21,371 nt of DNA, taken from NCBI GenBank assembly GCA_000969725.1, contig JXSR01S061524.1. One strand, given 5' to 3'. Under the pieces are notes generated by a model. That model made no database searches, was not told the origin of the DNA, and worked only from the letters and a program-made list of their open reading frames with translations. Below are positions 1 through 9,416 of this stretch, piece by piece; within the stretch, counting starts at the first letter, position 1, and every line of letters begins with the position of its first letter. The position numbers and the translations under genes are program-made. The stretch is from Ophiothrix spiculata (lineage: Eukaryota > Echinodermata > Ophiuroidea > Amphilepidida > Ophiotrichidae).

Positions 1-1
1 G

Positions 2-607
2 GGGCGCTTCACCTGAGTTAAGGAGTTTTGTAAAAAGCGTAGCAAGAATGTGGTGGGTGGCCGGAAGTTTACGAAGCAACCCGTAAATTAGACCATCTGG
101 TCCTGGGGCGGACGTCGGTTTTTTTGAGTTTAAAATTGTGCGAATATCTCTTGGTCGGATCGGGTCCAGGTTGAAGCAATTGTAATCGTCAGTGTTTAAG
201 CTTGGGAACCATCTTAACTTGTCCAGTGTAACAGAATTAGAAAAACTGTATTTCCCAGGAAAGTAGGTGTTAGCTATTTCAACCGGGAATGTGGGGGTGA
301 GGGGGTTTTGATCGAGTTTTCCATTTGCGCATTGGTTAGCAAATTGCCAAAAGTTTTTGCGATATAGTTTTTCGTGATGGTTTCCGACTTTCTGTTTTCT
401 GTTGGCATCATTAAGTTTTTTCAGGTAGTTGTGGGCTTTGATGGCTTGCTTGAAAGCTTTTTTGTCTTCCTTCGTAGCATTTTTAGAAAAAGCTTTTTTA
501 CGTAAACTGTTTTTAATAGATTTGGCACGTTTGAGAGCTGAAGAACCATATTCTTTTAATTTTTGTGAGAAAAGCAAGTTTTTTATACAATGGAATTGGA
601 TGAGAAT
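2..607 (-). pseudogene. LINE (non-LTR retrotransposon) ORF2 fragment: linker and start of reverse transcriptase
   Basis: Read on the minus strand, 202 codons are open from 607 to the window edge, with an in-frame TAA at 608-610. The C-terminal part contains SAPGPDGLIYGLLRKLP (about 60-112). This is the fingers-domain signature (APGPDG) that opens the RT domain of LINE ORF2 proteins. It is followed by a hydrophobic stretch ending in LLNSGEAP, as expected just before the next RT motif. The preceding 150 residues are rich in Lys/Asn/Ala and contain KNFWQFANQ and FPVEIANTYF, fitting the linker between endonuclease and RT. No Met occurs in the open part and no endonuclease domain is recognisable upstream, so this is a 5'-truncated or decayed copy. 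The YADD catalytic motif would lie outside the window. Clade is not assigned. Confidence is high for a LINE RT fragment and low for its exact 5' junction. Confidence 0.9.
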
Positions 608-612
608 TTATA

Positions 613-2040
613 GGACTTGTGAAAAATGCATTGTAAAATTTGCAAATAAACATGACTTAACATCATAAACATTTTTAAGAACCTAAAAGGTAGTTTCAGA
701 GTGGCTATCACGTTAAAGTGTGTAGCTGTATGAAACGAATGTGTCTTTTTGTAGCTCGAAATTTAGCTGATATCGGGGCTGCGGTACGCAATGCTCCGTT
801 ACCTCATTTCTGCTACGGAATAAATTGTATGCTTGATTTTGACGGAAACGAACCACTGACTAAATTTCGAGCTGCCGGAAGACAAATTTGTATCAAACGA
901 CTATATATTCGCAACTTTGAGCTGTCACAATGCAACACGACAATTTGCATATTGCTTTGATAGCTTGCAATGTATGAAACAGAATTCAATCTTACTCTTT
1001 ATGGCATGTCAATACTACTGAAACACCATGGTTATAAATTTTTCGGCTCGATTGTACTTGCTACAAACTTTTTAAGAACAGCAAAGTACAGATTTCACGA
1101 TGGAAATATTTGATTTCATTTCTGACGGGCAACCTAAACCAGCAATTCTAGGGCCATTTCTCTTTTAACAAAGCATGATTCATGCCACATGTATCCGATT
1201 AAAGTTGATTACTTTATTCTAATGAAAATAATGATATAATGATTCAGATGAGCTGTATATGCATTACAGTCATAAATCACAAGCTATTTGGTTGGTTATT
1301 TTTGACATCAATCTAATATGCTACACTCAGGAAAAAAGTTTGGTTCTTACTTGCATACACCATAGTGGTCCCCACAATATTGTGAAACATACAAGGACAA
1401 AATATTGCTTTTATGTGACGCCTGATCTTTCAAGTTTAATTTTTTACAAATTCTTTTTCTTTCTACGAGCGCATTGATTTATATAAATTTATCTGCTTGA
1501 GTGTCAATTTCTGGTAAAGATATTGTTACAAAACTGGTGATGTACATTAGAGAACCATATGACTGCATTAATACCCCACCCCTACTATGAATAATGATAA
1601 TAAGGCTACGATCATGGTATATGGTATATGGTATTCGATATACGCTCACAGGGGAGACTCTTATATATTCTTAGTGATTGGGATAATTCGCCGTCAATTC
1701 AAATATGAGTACCTTCCCCGGGAGCGTATACCAAATATTGTATACTTCTATGTGATCACAGTCTTATGTACAGCTTTTGTATAGCCCCTTGAATTCTACA
1801 ATGCTGCTGCCTATTATGACATTCCTTTCAGGAAATTATCAAAATCAGTTTTGCTTAAAGTGGTGTAACCAGTAAATGTGTTGGCCTTGAAAGGACTCAA
1901 ATTAACAGGGCCACAAAAACAGAAGATGGAAATTATAGAGTATGCCAATCACAAGGGTACACGTGTGTGAAACCTTCGTGCATATGATGCATCCAACTAA
2001 ATAAGAATCATTTTCCTAAAGCAGTGGCTACAATCCGTTG
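613..2040. other. Unassigned AT-rich stretch
   Basis: No convincing gene. Reading frames here are short and unlike known proteins. The only structure seen is a 14-bp inverted repeat, AGCTCGAAATTTAG at 753-766 and its complement at 860-873, enclosing a locally GC-richer 90 bp. It could be a decayed small transposon, but no target duplication was found. A short ATGGTAT microrepeat lies at about 1614-1634. Confidence 0.4.
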
Positions 2041-2470
2041 TATGTGCACATACGTGCTGTCTGCTTGCAAAAACATTGGTAAAATTGTGCAACCCGTCTG
2101 TCAAGGTACCGACAACGTACAAATCTTAGAACACGCAGACACAATGTAGCAGTTTTAGTGCATGAGGAACTTTCTCTGCTTGCTGCTACGTTAGTGCCAG
2201 TACTGGTTATAGGGCTGCCGATTAAACATCAGTACGGTCCCCATTTGCACGGTACTGACAACGTACACACAAGTATGCAAAACGTATGAACAACGTTTTT
2301 TGCATTTTTTTCTTACAGCCACTTGCTCTGCGGACGACGTACCTAGCATGCATGGTCACCGTGCCTGTATCGTATGTTGTACGTATTATGTAAGTACTTA
2401 TAACATGCGCAACGTAAGATGCACACAACCACTCAGGCTTGTCTTGTGCACAACATACTTACATTGTGCG
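2041..2470. repeat. ACGT/GTAC-rich patch with a 17-bp direct repeat
   Basis: The words ACGTA, GTAC and CAACGT recur many times here, unlike the flanks. A direct repeat, GGTACCGACAACGTACA at 2105-2121 and GGTACTGACAACGTACA at 2251-2267, matches at 16 of 17 positions. The patch also contains a possible splice pair: an acceptor after a T-run ending at 2318 and GTAAGT at 2390-2395, enclosing 71 nt. The encoded peptide (read as ATCSADDVPSMHGHRAC...) is Cys-rich but not recognised. The composition suggests a decayed repeat as much as an exon. Confidence 0.3.
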
Positions 2471-3320
2471 ATCAATGTGCATCCTCCCTGCGTTTGCCAC
2501 ATTTTTAGTAAAAAAAAGAAAAGAACGTGGCCTCTCTGAAAACGTACTGAAAAAATGCACGATTGATTGTGACTACCGCTAACAGAAATACTAAACAGAG
2601 ATGATTTTACAACATGGCTTACCTGATGCTGCAACAGTCAGTCAATACAGCATGAAAGTCATTAGAAAATGTAATTAACTTACAATATCGCAGTAATTAC
2701 CAATCTGGGGTAGGAGGCGGGGAGGGGCACCATCAATTCCAACGTAAACAATATTTTTAAGCCATTTTGTTTTAATTCCAGGAGCGCTCAATCAAGTAAC
2801 TTTCTACTGAATTTTTTACCGATGCACTAAATACAGGTTTTACTACATGTACTTCTATTTTTTCCCAAAAATTTGACTCATTCAGTGCTGGACTCATTAC
2901 ATACAAAAAGGTGCCTTGTATATTTATGCAAGCAGGTAGCTATATGATTCTCTGTCCTTACTCAATGTGTATTCAACAAGCATTTATCATATGGTTTAGA
3001 TAAAGCCAACCAACAAGTAATTAACTCTTGCGTCAAAGTCTCTCGTGATGCATTCCTCACGTGGATTAATTACTTTATAAATTTAACGAGGAGACATTTG
3101 TGACAACATAATATTTAGATGTTAGTTGCATACAAATGACTTGCCTGGGGTTGTAATCCCAAGAGAATGTAGTATATTGTTACATTCAAGTAATTTCCCA
3201 CGTTTTAAAATGGCAAAAAAATTTGACCAGTTTTTTTTTCTAATCACAAAAATGCACCACCAAATCAGGTAAAATAATACTAAAAATGTGTTATCAACCA
3301 AGAACATGAAACCCTGGTCA
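2471..3320. other. No feature recognised
   Basis: AT-rich sequence without a recognisable gene, RNA or repeat. Frames on either strand are short and unlike known proteins. Confidence 0.4.
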
Positions 3321-3327
3321 TGAAACA

Positions 3328-3440
3328 GCCTCAGTTTGAGGCTTTCAGGCTGGAATAGTAAGGGAACTTTTCATATACAATGCTGTTTTTACTATCCCAA
3401 GCCTGCAAAAGGCCTCAGTTTAAAGGCCTCAAACTGAAGC
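3328..3440. repeat. Small imperfect foldback repeat
   Basis: The left part (3328-3361) reads GCCTCAGTTTGAGGC... followed by an AATAGTAA end. The right part begins TTACTAT at 3389 and ends in GGCCTCAAACTGAAGC at 3440, the approximate reverse complement. The CCTCAGTTT/AAACTGAGG motif occurs three times in the two orientations. It could form a cruciform of about 110 bp. No target duplication was identified, so whether it is a MITE is open. Confidence 0.5.
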
Positions 3441-3519
3441 TAAACATGGAACTTCTTAAACACAAATTAAGTGACCTATTTTAGTTGATAAAACAGAATG
3501 AAATGACCAAAATCTAGGG

Positions 3520-3678
3520 CAGGTATTCTCAACTAGTTCTTACAATGCGCCACATAAATGAGAAAAGGTAAAGTGCCAAATGCACCTTTTTCTCATTGTT
3601 TGTCTAATGTATTATAAGAGATTCAAAGCGCTAATCAGAACTGCTCAAAGCGCAAAAAACGCTAGTTGAGAATCACTG
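3520..3678. mobile_element. hAT-like non-autonomous element, 159 bp
   Basis: The termini are CAGGTATTCTCAACTAG at the left and the complement of CAGTGATTCTCAACTAG at the right. GCGC follows inside each end. The CAG...TTCTCAAC form is typical of hAT-superfamily ends. Flanks are TCTAGGG (3513-3519) and TCTAGGG (3679-3685), a 7-bp match consistent with an 8-bp hAT duplication with one altered base. A hairpin with AATGAGAAAA on one arm fills the interior (about 3557-3598). No transposase is encoded, so movement would depend on a hAT transposase elsewhere. Confidence 0.75.
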
Positions 3679-3685
3679 TCTAGGG

Positions 3686-4465
3686 GTTCTGAGTTAGAAT
3701 AATGATATTGATGACAAAGAAGATACTTAAATGAATTTTTAACATAAATTTCACTTGAGTAACGACACAATTGACTCATCTGTTTTAGCATACCTTTATT
3801 ATAATAATTAATTTATGATCAGTTCTTGTTTGTTTATATTGGTGAATTGGCATTGAAAAAGAGTGTTTTGGGAAACATTGTGGAAATTCTCGATGGGTGC
3901 GAATTTTTGTTCTTTTTGCACGATCATGCTGATGCTTACATTATGCAATGATTACAAGAAAAAATTTGGCTGTTTTAATATCTGAAAATATATGTATTTT
4001 AAATTGTTCATTTTCAAAAAAAAATGTCAAAGCATTGTCAAATTATTTTCCGACACCTGATGACAGAAAGCTACTGTCTCCCTCGCAGCACCTCATAACC
4101 TCATATATCCCTGCAACCTCCCCTTGTGTCATGGCAGTACTCAAGGTATATGTCCATTATGACTTTCTAGGTGACATCTTAAGTCATTGTGAACAGACTA
4201 TATTTTCTCCATCTGCAGTGCATATTTGTGAAGTCATGTTGTGATGTATGAGATTGGTCCAGACACCTGGTGGTGGGAAGCTTCCTATGGCTATTTATGA
4301 TTCATTACAAAGATATGAAATACTTCTACTGAAAGTATTGATAAAATTGCTTTCTTTTAATAAAAAAATTCTTGAATTTATAAACCAAAAATTCTGGAAG
4401 AAGAAATTTTGTTATTTTTGTAAACCCAATCAATACCTTTTAAACTAGCCCAGCAAAAGCAACTC
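3686..4465. other. Mostly unassigned; one weak exon candidate at 4089-4145
   Basis: No recognised gene. At 4089-4145, 57 nt (19 codons, both boundaries in phase 0) lie between a pyrimidine-rich acceptor ending CTCGCAG and a donor CAAG|GTATAT. The peptide would start HLITSYIPATSPC. The open frame extends on both sides (3948-4244). The peptide is not recognised, and short AG...GT pairs occur by chance, so this is only a candidate. Confidence 0.2.
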
Positions 4466-4536
4466 ATACTTGTTGATGTCGACTGACAGCAACTGATAGA
4501 CTGCGTCTAGACTACAACTTTTGAGTTAATACATAT

Positions 4537-4687
4537 GTGTACCGCCGCGGCAAAAGGGTCCAGTTGTCGACTCCTACATGTTGCTCATTGTAGCATATCT
4601 GATGTATACAAATACCATACATTAGATATGCTAAAAGGAGCAACATGTACGAGCCGACAACTGGACCCTTTTGCCGCGGCGGTACAC
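4537..4687. mobile_element. Near-perfect palindromic MITE, 151 bp, inside a tandem unit
   Basis: The first 33 bp (4537-4569, beginning GTGTACCGCCGCGGC) are the exact reverse complement of the last 33 bp (4655-4687). Pairing continues with few mismatches to a loop of about 9 nt near 4608-4616. The flanks are ATAT (4533-4536) and ATAT (4688-4691). Sister tandem units show the empty site as ACATATTACGTCTC, with one ATAT, so a 4-bp target duplication is read directly. There is no coding capacity; the open frame spanning it is produced by the palindrome. The superfamily is not certain; a 4-bp duplication other than TTAA is compatible with Sola1- or Chapaev-like groups. Confidence 0.88.
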
Positions 4688-4740
4688 ATATTAGGTCTCA
4701 TGCCATTTGCCATTTCAAAAGCTAATTAATGCTTTCCCAA

Positions 4741-4850
4741 ATGCATGAATTCAAGTCCAAATACGTCATACAAAAGTTTCCCGTTTCCCCTAGGATTTGA
4801 AACCATGACCGTTCTCTCTCATCCCAATCGAATATCCAATGACTGATAAA
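4741..4850 (-). mobile_element. Possible tRNA-derived SINE trace
   Basis: On the minus strand GGTTTCAAATCC (4793-4804) resembles a pol III B box with one inserted base, 30-45 nt downstream of a possible tRNA-like left part. The sequence also fills a part of the tandem array that does not match the unit. Only the B-box-like word supports it. Confidence 0.22.
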
Positions 4851-5117
4851 CCCTGACTAGACTACAACTTTGAGTTTACATATTACGTCTCTAGGAATTT
4901 GCTATTTCTGTAAATCTAATCCATGCTTTCCTTTAGCACGGAGCAATGTTGACTGACAGCGACTGATAAACTCTTGACTATTTGACAATTTTGAGTTCAC
5001 ATATTACATCTCATCATCAAATTAGCTATTCCCATAAACCTAATCCATACTTTCGTAAACAATCATGGAGTGATGTTGACAAACAGTTACTGATTAACTC
5101 TGACTAGACTACAAAAT

Positions 5118-5338
5118 TTTCATTTTTGACATTTTATTATACAATCTGATTAAGCACGATTGTGCATTAAAAATGCTACATTTTGATTCAAATCCCATCA
5201 TTATAGGTCACCTGGTTCCAGAGATACAACAAAACTTGGACCTTTCAAAAACAATGAAAAACAAAAGAAGTTTCTACCTTTATTGTCATGTATCTCAATA
5301 TCAATATTCCCGACATCCGACTCATTCCCCTTGATCGC
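5118..5338. repeat. Unrelated block interrupting the tandem array
   Basis: The unit starting at 5075 breaks off after GACTAGACTACAAAATTTT and resumes at about 5339 with CACATATACGTCTCATGC. The roughly 220 bp between do not match the repeat. GATTCAAATCCC at 5185-5196 resembles a pol III B box, so a SINE insertion is possible. No clear duplication was found. The break lies within a few bases of the position used by the MITE at 4537-4687 in another unit. Confidence 0.4.
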
Positions 5339-5872
5339 GTCACATATACGTCTCATGCTATTTCCATGCTTTCCTTTAACACAAGCACAGAGCAATGTCG
5401 ACTGACACACCATGACTAGACTAGTACATTTTTGAGCTTACGTATTAAGTCTCATTCAATTTGCTATTTCCATGCTTTCCTTTAACACTAGCACAGAGCA
5501 ATGTCGACTGACACACCATGACTAGACTAGTACAACTTTGAGCTTACGTATTAAGTCTCATTCAATTTGCTATTTTTCCATGCTTTCCTTTAACACTAGC
5601 ATAGAACAATGTCGACTGACAGCGACTGATAGACCCCGACTAGATTACAACTTTAAGTTTACATATTATGTCGCATACAATTTGCTATTGCCATAAACCT
5701 AATCCATGCTTTCCTTTAGCACTAGCACAGAGCAATGTTGACTGACAGCGACTGATAGACCCCGACTAGACTACAACTTTAAGTTTACATATTATGTCGC
5801 ATACAATTTGCTATTCCCAAAAACCTATTCCATGCTTTCCTTTACACTCAATACACTAATATGTCAACAGTC

Positions 5873-6234
5873 AGGAACAATTACTAGACAAGCAACAACA
5901 CAAAAATGAGGCACCGATTTTACTCCACTTCATATATAGTTTGAGTATTTTTTGGAGAATGACGCTTGTTGCTACGGTGGTTTGCGTGAAAGTCGCACAT
6001 ATTTACAGTGTGTGATTGGTTTAATTTCAGTGCTTGTGCAGCGTCGACGATCATGTTAAATGATGAAGTACGCAGGGAAATAAAAATACTGTAGTTGACT
6101 TAAATAGCAACAGTCTGTTTAAAAATAGTGCTCCCCATCAGACCAAAGCCCAAGCTAGTATGAAGTACAGTGGATCTGAGGATCACTGCTAACACCACTG
6201 AATCTCACAATATTCCACTTCATAAAATGAATAA
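5873..6234. other. No feature recognised
   Basis: This joins the array to the SINE-like block. It includes a locally CpG-containing stretch around 5960-6075 but no frame, RNA gene or repeat that I can name. Confidence 0.35.
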
Positions 6235-6239
6235 ATTAA

Positions 6240-6400
6240 GTCTGAAAATGTCATAGACCAGTAAATGCTTGATCGGATGTGACAGGTTCCAGGTTCAAAT
6301 CTAGAGGAAAACACCCCACTACTGCCCATTTTTCATGTCCCGTCATATTGGGAAGCTGCGAGAGACGTAACTAATAAATTGGTAAAGTCAGATGTGCAAA
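6240..6400 (+). mobile_element. tRNA-derived SINE remnant
   Basis: GGTTCAAATCT at 6292-6302 closely matches the pol III B box. It is followed by GGAAAACACCCCACTACTGCCC and then by GGGAAGCTGCGAGAGACG (about 6350-6367). A tRNA-like head followed by a body of this kind is characteristic of invertebrate SINEs. The A box is poorly preserved and a 3' tail is not clear, so the limits are approximate. Confidence 0.5.
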
Positions 6401-6750
6401 CTCCAACTGAAAATGCTAAGATTTTTGATTTGGTTCTCTGATATGCAATCTTACAAGCAAGGTTGTTTTTCTTGAAACAAGCCTTGGGTGTAATAGACCG
6501 CATGCGTTCATATGCACAATATCCTACTGATCAAAAATACCGCTTTTCATCAGCAAACAGTTTCGAAGTAGGATCGGCTCATTCATTTATACAGTGAATA
6601 ACCTGATTTTACTTTTTTCAAATCATGGAAAAACTGTCACACTTCCTCTCTCAACATGAACATAATCTACATGTTTTACTGGGAGATGCAAAGATGCTGT
6701 TATTGATGCTATATTATTGATTTGTATAAAATTATCAAATATAAGATATA
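6401..6750. other. No feature recognised
   Basis: AT-rich filler without recognisable coding or repeat structure between the SINE remnant and the short repeat-family member. Confidence 0.35.
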
Positions 6751-6906
6751 GGGTCAAATTATAGTTCTTTTTGTGCTACCAAATATTTTGTGTAACAAGT
6801 CTTTGTTATCTTATATCTTTTAAATTCAATGGCAAATATTTGGTGAAGTCATGACCAAATGTTTGGTAGGGAAAATTTTGTTTGGAGGCCGACTATGATT
6901 CGGCCT
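6751..6906. mobile_element. Short member of a dispersed inverted-repeat family (related to 19322-19856)
   Basis: The right part (6849-6889, beginning TCATGACCAAATGTTTGG) equals the reverse complement of the left terminal region of the 19322-19856 element over about 41 bp without mismatch. The left end, GGGTCAAATTATAGTT, resembles the GGGTCAGTCTATAATAGTT end of that element, and CTACCAAATATTTTG follows it. This copy is therefore a compact version of about 156 bp that lacks the internal part. No duplication could be fixed. Confidence 0.65.
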
Positions 6907-7529
6907 TATGTGTCTTAGGATTATGTCATCAAATCTTTCTTTGCACAATCGACAGAGATAAGCCAGTAGAATGTATAAAACTATTTTTCCTCAATTTCTT
7001 GAATCTTTCAGTTTAAGTTCATGTTCATTTCCATACCTGCCATAGGAACGGAAAGTTAACCTATAAATAAACAAGTCAATGGAATACTCAATAAATTACA
7101 ATTATTTATATACACTTGAAATACTTGCTTATTATGATTGCTTTGTCTCTTCATTTTATGAGGTTATCATTTACCATTTTCAAAGAAAATATAAAATTTA
7201 TTGCCTGTGCATCAATCAATTTATTAATTCTAAACCTAGATTTCATAAGGTTGTGTGTCATCAAAAGTTCAAAATTTGACAGCAATTATACACAATACCA
7301 TTCTATGATGGTGCTTGGAAAGGTCAACCATATACCTGTCCCCAATGAAAAATCTCCTTTTAAAATCCTTACACCACAAAATCCTATACTTTGATTTTAA
7401 AACACTAAATACTTATTCTCATCCTGAATTGAAAATTGAAAACAGAAAAGCGTACGCATTGCTGAATATGACAAAACTACAGCATGCGCAGCGTTTTTGT
7501 ACGAGTGACTCCCGCTTTTGTGTTTTTAG
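6907..7529. other. No feature recognised
   Basis: AT-rich sequence with overlapping short frames, none resembling a known protein. It leads up to the candidate exon at 7530. Confidence 0.35.
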
Positions 7530-7644
7530 CGCATCTGAGCTGAATAATCTTAGCTTGCAGATGAAGAAAAGTCTTACAAATACATGCCTATCTAGCGATG
7601 ATCAAAGTAAAGTTGTCCATGGAAATCAAACTCTCATATCTCTG
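7530..7644 (+). other. Candidate internal exon, unidentified
   Basis: An acceptor (T-rich, ending TTTTTAG at 7529) and a donor (CTG|GTATGT at 7645) enclose 115 nt. One frame stays open through it and beyond (7315-7716). The exon peptide would begin ASELNNLSLQMKKSL and contain SSDDQSKVVHGNQ, a polar composition more protein-like than the neighbouring frames. No family is recognised and no partner exon is proven. Confidence 0.2.
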
Positions 7645-8338
7645 GTATGTGTAGCCACTGGGCCAATACGGCTGAATTTACTCCACCCTGTGACTAGATA
7701 TAAATTTGAGATTTAATTCTGAAAAGTTGACAATTAAAGCAACTTATCTTGAATTTTGTGACATTGCAGACAAAATGATAAAAATAGTTTTACTTTGCTA
7801 TACTTATAAATGTTGTCGATCAAAAAGGTAGAATAAATAATGTCACTTTGCTGTTTGAACTTGTCAAACTCACACAACATCGATTTATAAAGACCATAGA
7901 TCAAGTAGATGTGATAATATCTTTATAAATTGGTGTTACATGACACCCGATTTACATAACACCCCCAGAATGACACCTAATTTATTTAATAAAATTTATA
8001 TTACAGACAGGGTTACAGAGAGTAAAAAGTAATAAACTGGTGTTCTGCACAAACTAATTTAAACAGATTTATCACATGTGCATTTAACTAAATTTTCCAT
8101 TTGACACCCAAATTCTGTTAAAGAACTAGCATAATATTCAAAATTTATCCAACTACTTGCAAATTTACAGGGATGATACTGGGTTGCATGCAATGCACTG
8201 AGTCTTCAATATCTACAGTATGGTGTCAAACTTTCACGTTTCAGGAACTCAATTGAGCTAGAGGTCCTACAGCTCTCCTTAACACCATTCCAGGAATTTA
8301 AGTTCCTCTCTGTGATTACAAAAACTTTTTTCACACAG
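7645..8338. other. Mostly unassigned; small hairpin and repeated TGACACC words
   Basis: ATTTATAAAGA (7883-7893) and its complement (7920-7930) can pair across a short loop. The word TGACACC(C/T) recurs near 7942, 7971 and 8102. Nothing coding is recognised. Confidence 0.3.
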
Positions 8339-8455
8339 GGAAATTATATAACACTTCTCAGTCAACTGTGGAGTGAGAGTATTAGAGCTCCTACAATTTC
8401 CAGACATGAAAACCCATATTTGGTTCCTGCAATAAATTCCCAGTATGAGCTACAG
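8339..8455 (+). other. Candidate internal exon, 39 codons, unidentified
   Basis: The acceptor ACTTTTTTCACACAG ends at 8338 and the donor CAG|GTACTA starts at 8456. The 117 nt between are an exact 39 codons, phase 0 at both sides, and open in that frame. The peptide starts GNYITLLSQLWSESIRAP and ends in NSQYELQ. It is the best-formed exon candidate in the window, but the peptide matches no family I know, and a chance splice pair is possible. Confidence 0.27.
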
Positions 8456-8689
8456 GTACTAGGTATCCCTATCCATCTACCAAATATTTTCCAAGAATAT
8501 TGTCTTGATTTACCTCAAAGATGAAATATCACAATCCGTTTCTAAGGTATGATTTGACACCAAACGACTCCTGACAATGTTACAAAATCAACACACGGTA
8601 AAATCTACACCTTCTTGCACACTTCATAAATCCATTCATCATTTGTATATGAAAATAATTTGAATGCTATCACATTCTATCCTACCTGT
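8456..8689. other. No feature recognised
   Basis: Short AT-rich stretch. Nothing coding or repetitive is seen. Confidence 0.3.
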
Positions 8690-8805
8690 GCGAATTGACC
8701 CCAGATGACCTTTGGAATTGACCCACAGCACGCAGTCTATCGACATCACATTACACTCTAGAGCCCTGGAGCGTTAGCACTAAGAGATCATCCCCTGTCT
8801 TGTAA
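8690..8805 (-). mobile_element. Possible tRNA-derived SINE head
   Basis: Read on the minus strand, TTAGTGCTAACGCTCC followed by GGGCTCTAGAGTG resembles the D-arm and anticodon region of tRNA-like SINE heads. GGGTCAATTCC (complement of 8714-8724) resembles a B box. The spacing is somewhat longer than in a tRNA. The word GAATTGACCC is present twice. It is a decayed copy at best. Confidence 0.33.
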
Positions 8806-8887
8806 GAATTGTTAATTTTGGTTTCAAGTTGATGGTCTCAGACTATGAGAAAACACAACAGCACCGTAAGTCCAAGGTTTAGGATCT

Positions 8888-9134
8888 CTCTTTAATGAAT
8901 TACCGTATCCACTCGTCCAATTCAATTGTTTTCCGACAATTCTTCGAATTAATTTATTTCTATACTCCAAAAGTTCACCAAACCATCATATTCTATTTCT
9001 GAACCATTATCAAAGTATTTTTAACCATATCCAGTATGTTTGTATGAAATAACTCAACGGTAAAGGCGATGTACATTCAGAAAATAGGTAGTTGAATTGG
9101 ACAAGTAGATTTGGAATCTTGTCTTTATTAAAGA
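8888..9134. mobile_element. Diverged foldback element, about 245 bp
   Basis: The left arm (8888-8930) and the complement of the right arm (9090-9134) share TCTTTAAT at the outside and GTCCAATTCAA at the inside, with mismatches between. This suggests a degraded inverted-repeat transposon. The ends and target duplication cannot be fixed. Confidence 0.4.
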
Positions 9135-9224
9135 AAATTGAGCTTCCAGTGAAAAGTGACATATCCCATAGAAAACTGCGCATTTGGTTGAGACAGAATG
9201 ATACCTGTCATGCCTGTAGATCAT

Positions 9225-9360
9225 AAGGAGTAGCTAATTCTAGAAAGCAAAAATAGATAATCAAAATGGAAAGAGCTTTACCATTTTAGTCAATTCAGGA
9301 GTCCCAGGTTCAATTCCTGATTGAGGGCAAGCCTAACCTGGGGATTTTAAAAGTCTTCAA
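9225..9360 (+). mobile_element. tRNA-derived SINE remnant
   Basis: GGTTCAATTCC at 9307-9317 is a full match to the pol III B-box consensus, set in a CAGG...CCTG stem like a T arm. It is followed by a short GC-richer body (GAGGGCAAGCCTAACC). An A-box-like GTAGCTAATTC lies near 9230, too far upstream for an intact tRNA structure. A SINE fragment is more likely than a tRNA gene because no acceptor stem or anticodon arm can be closed. Confidence 0.5.
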
Positions 9361-9416
9361 CTCACTAAGTACCAAAATTCTATAAAATGGCTGATTTCAT
9401 ATGGTACAACATGGTA

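Larger units (their letters stand above)
4466..5872. repeat. Diverged tandem array, about 127-bp and 107-bp units
   Basis: A unit containing GACTGACAG, GACTAGACTACAACTTT, TTTACATATTACGTCTCAT and CCATGCTTTCCTTTA recurs. Unit anchors (GTCGAC/GTTGAC or equivalent) lie near 4478, 4841, 4948, 5075, 5397, 5503, 5611, 5737 and 5863. Spacings are 126-127 for full units and 106-108 for two units lacking the AGCGACTGATAGAC and CATAAACCTAAT parts. Units at the right end are most alike and those at the left are more eroded. Two units are interrupted, at 4537-4687 and about 5118-5338, both between the ACAACTTT block and the rest of the unit. It could be a minisatellite or the internal repeat of a larger mobile element. 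Confidence 0.85.

Noticed and set aside
429..668. 79-codon plus-strand frame
   Set aside because: Opposite strand of the LINE ORF, which alone shows a protein signature.
4535..4729. 64-codon open frame
   Set aside because: It is generated by the 151-bp palindromic MITE; its two halves mirror each other.
4466..5872. CRISPR array
   Set aside because: Units are over 100 bp and diverged along their whole length, without a short constant repeat and unique spacers, and the context is eukaryotic.
9307..9317. tRNA gene
   Set aside because: Only the B box is present. No acceptor stem or anticodon arm closes, so a SINE remnant fits better.
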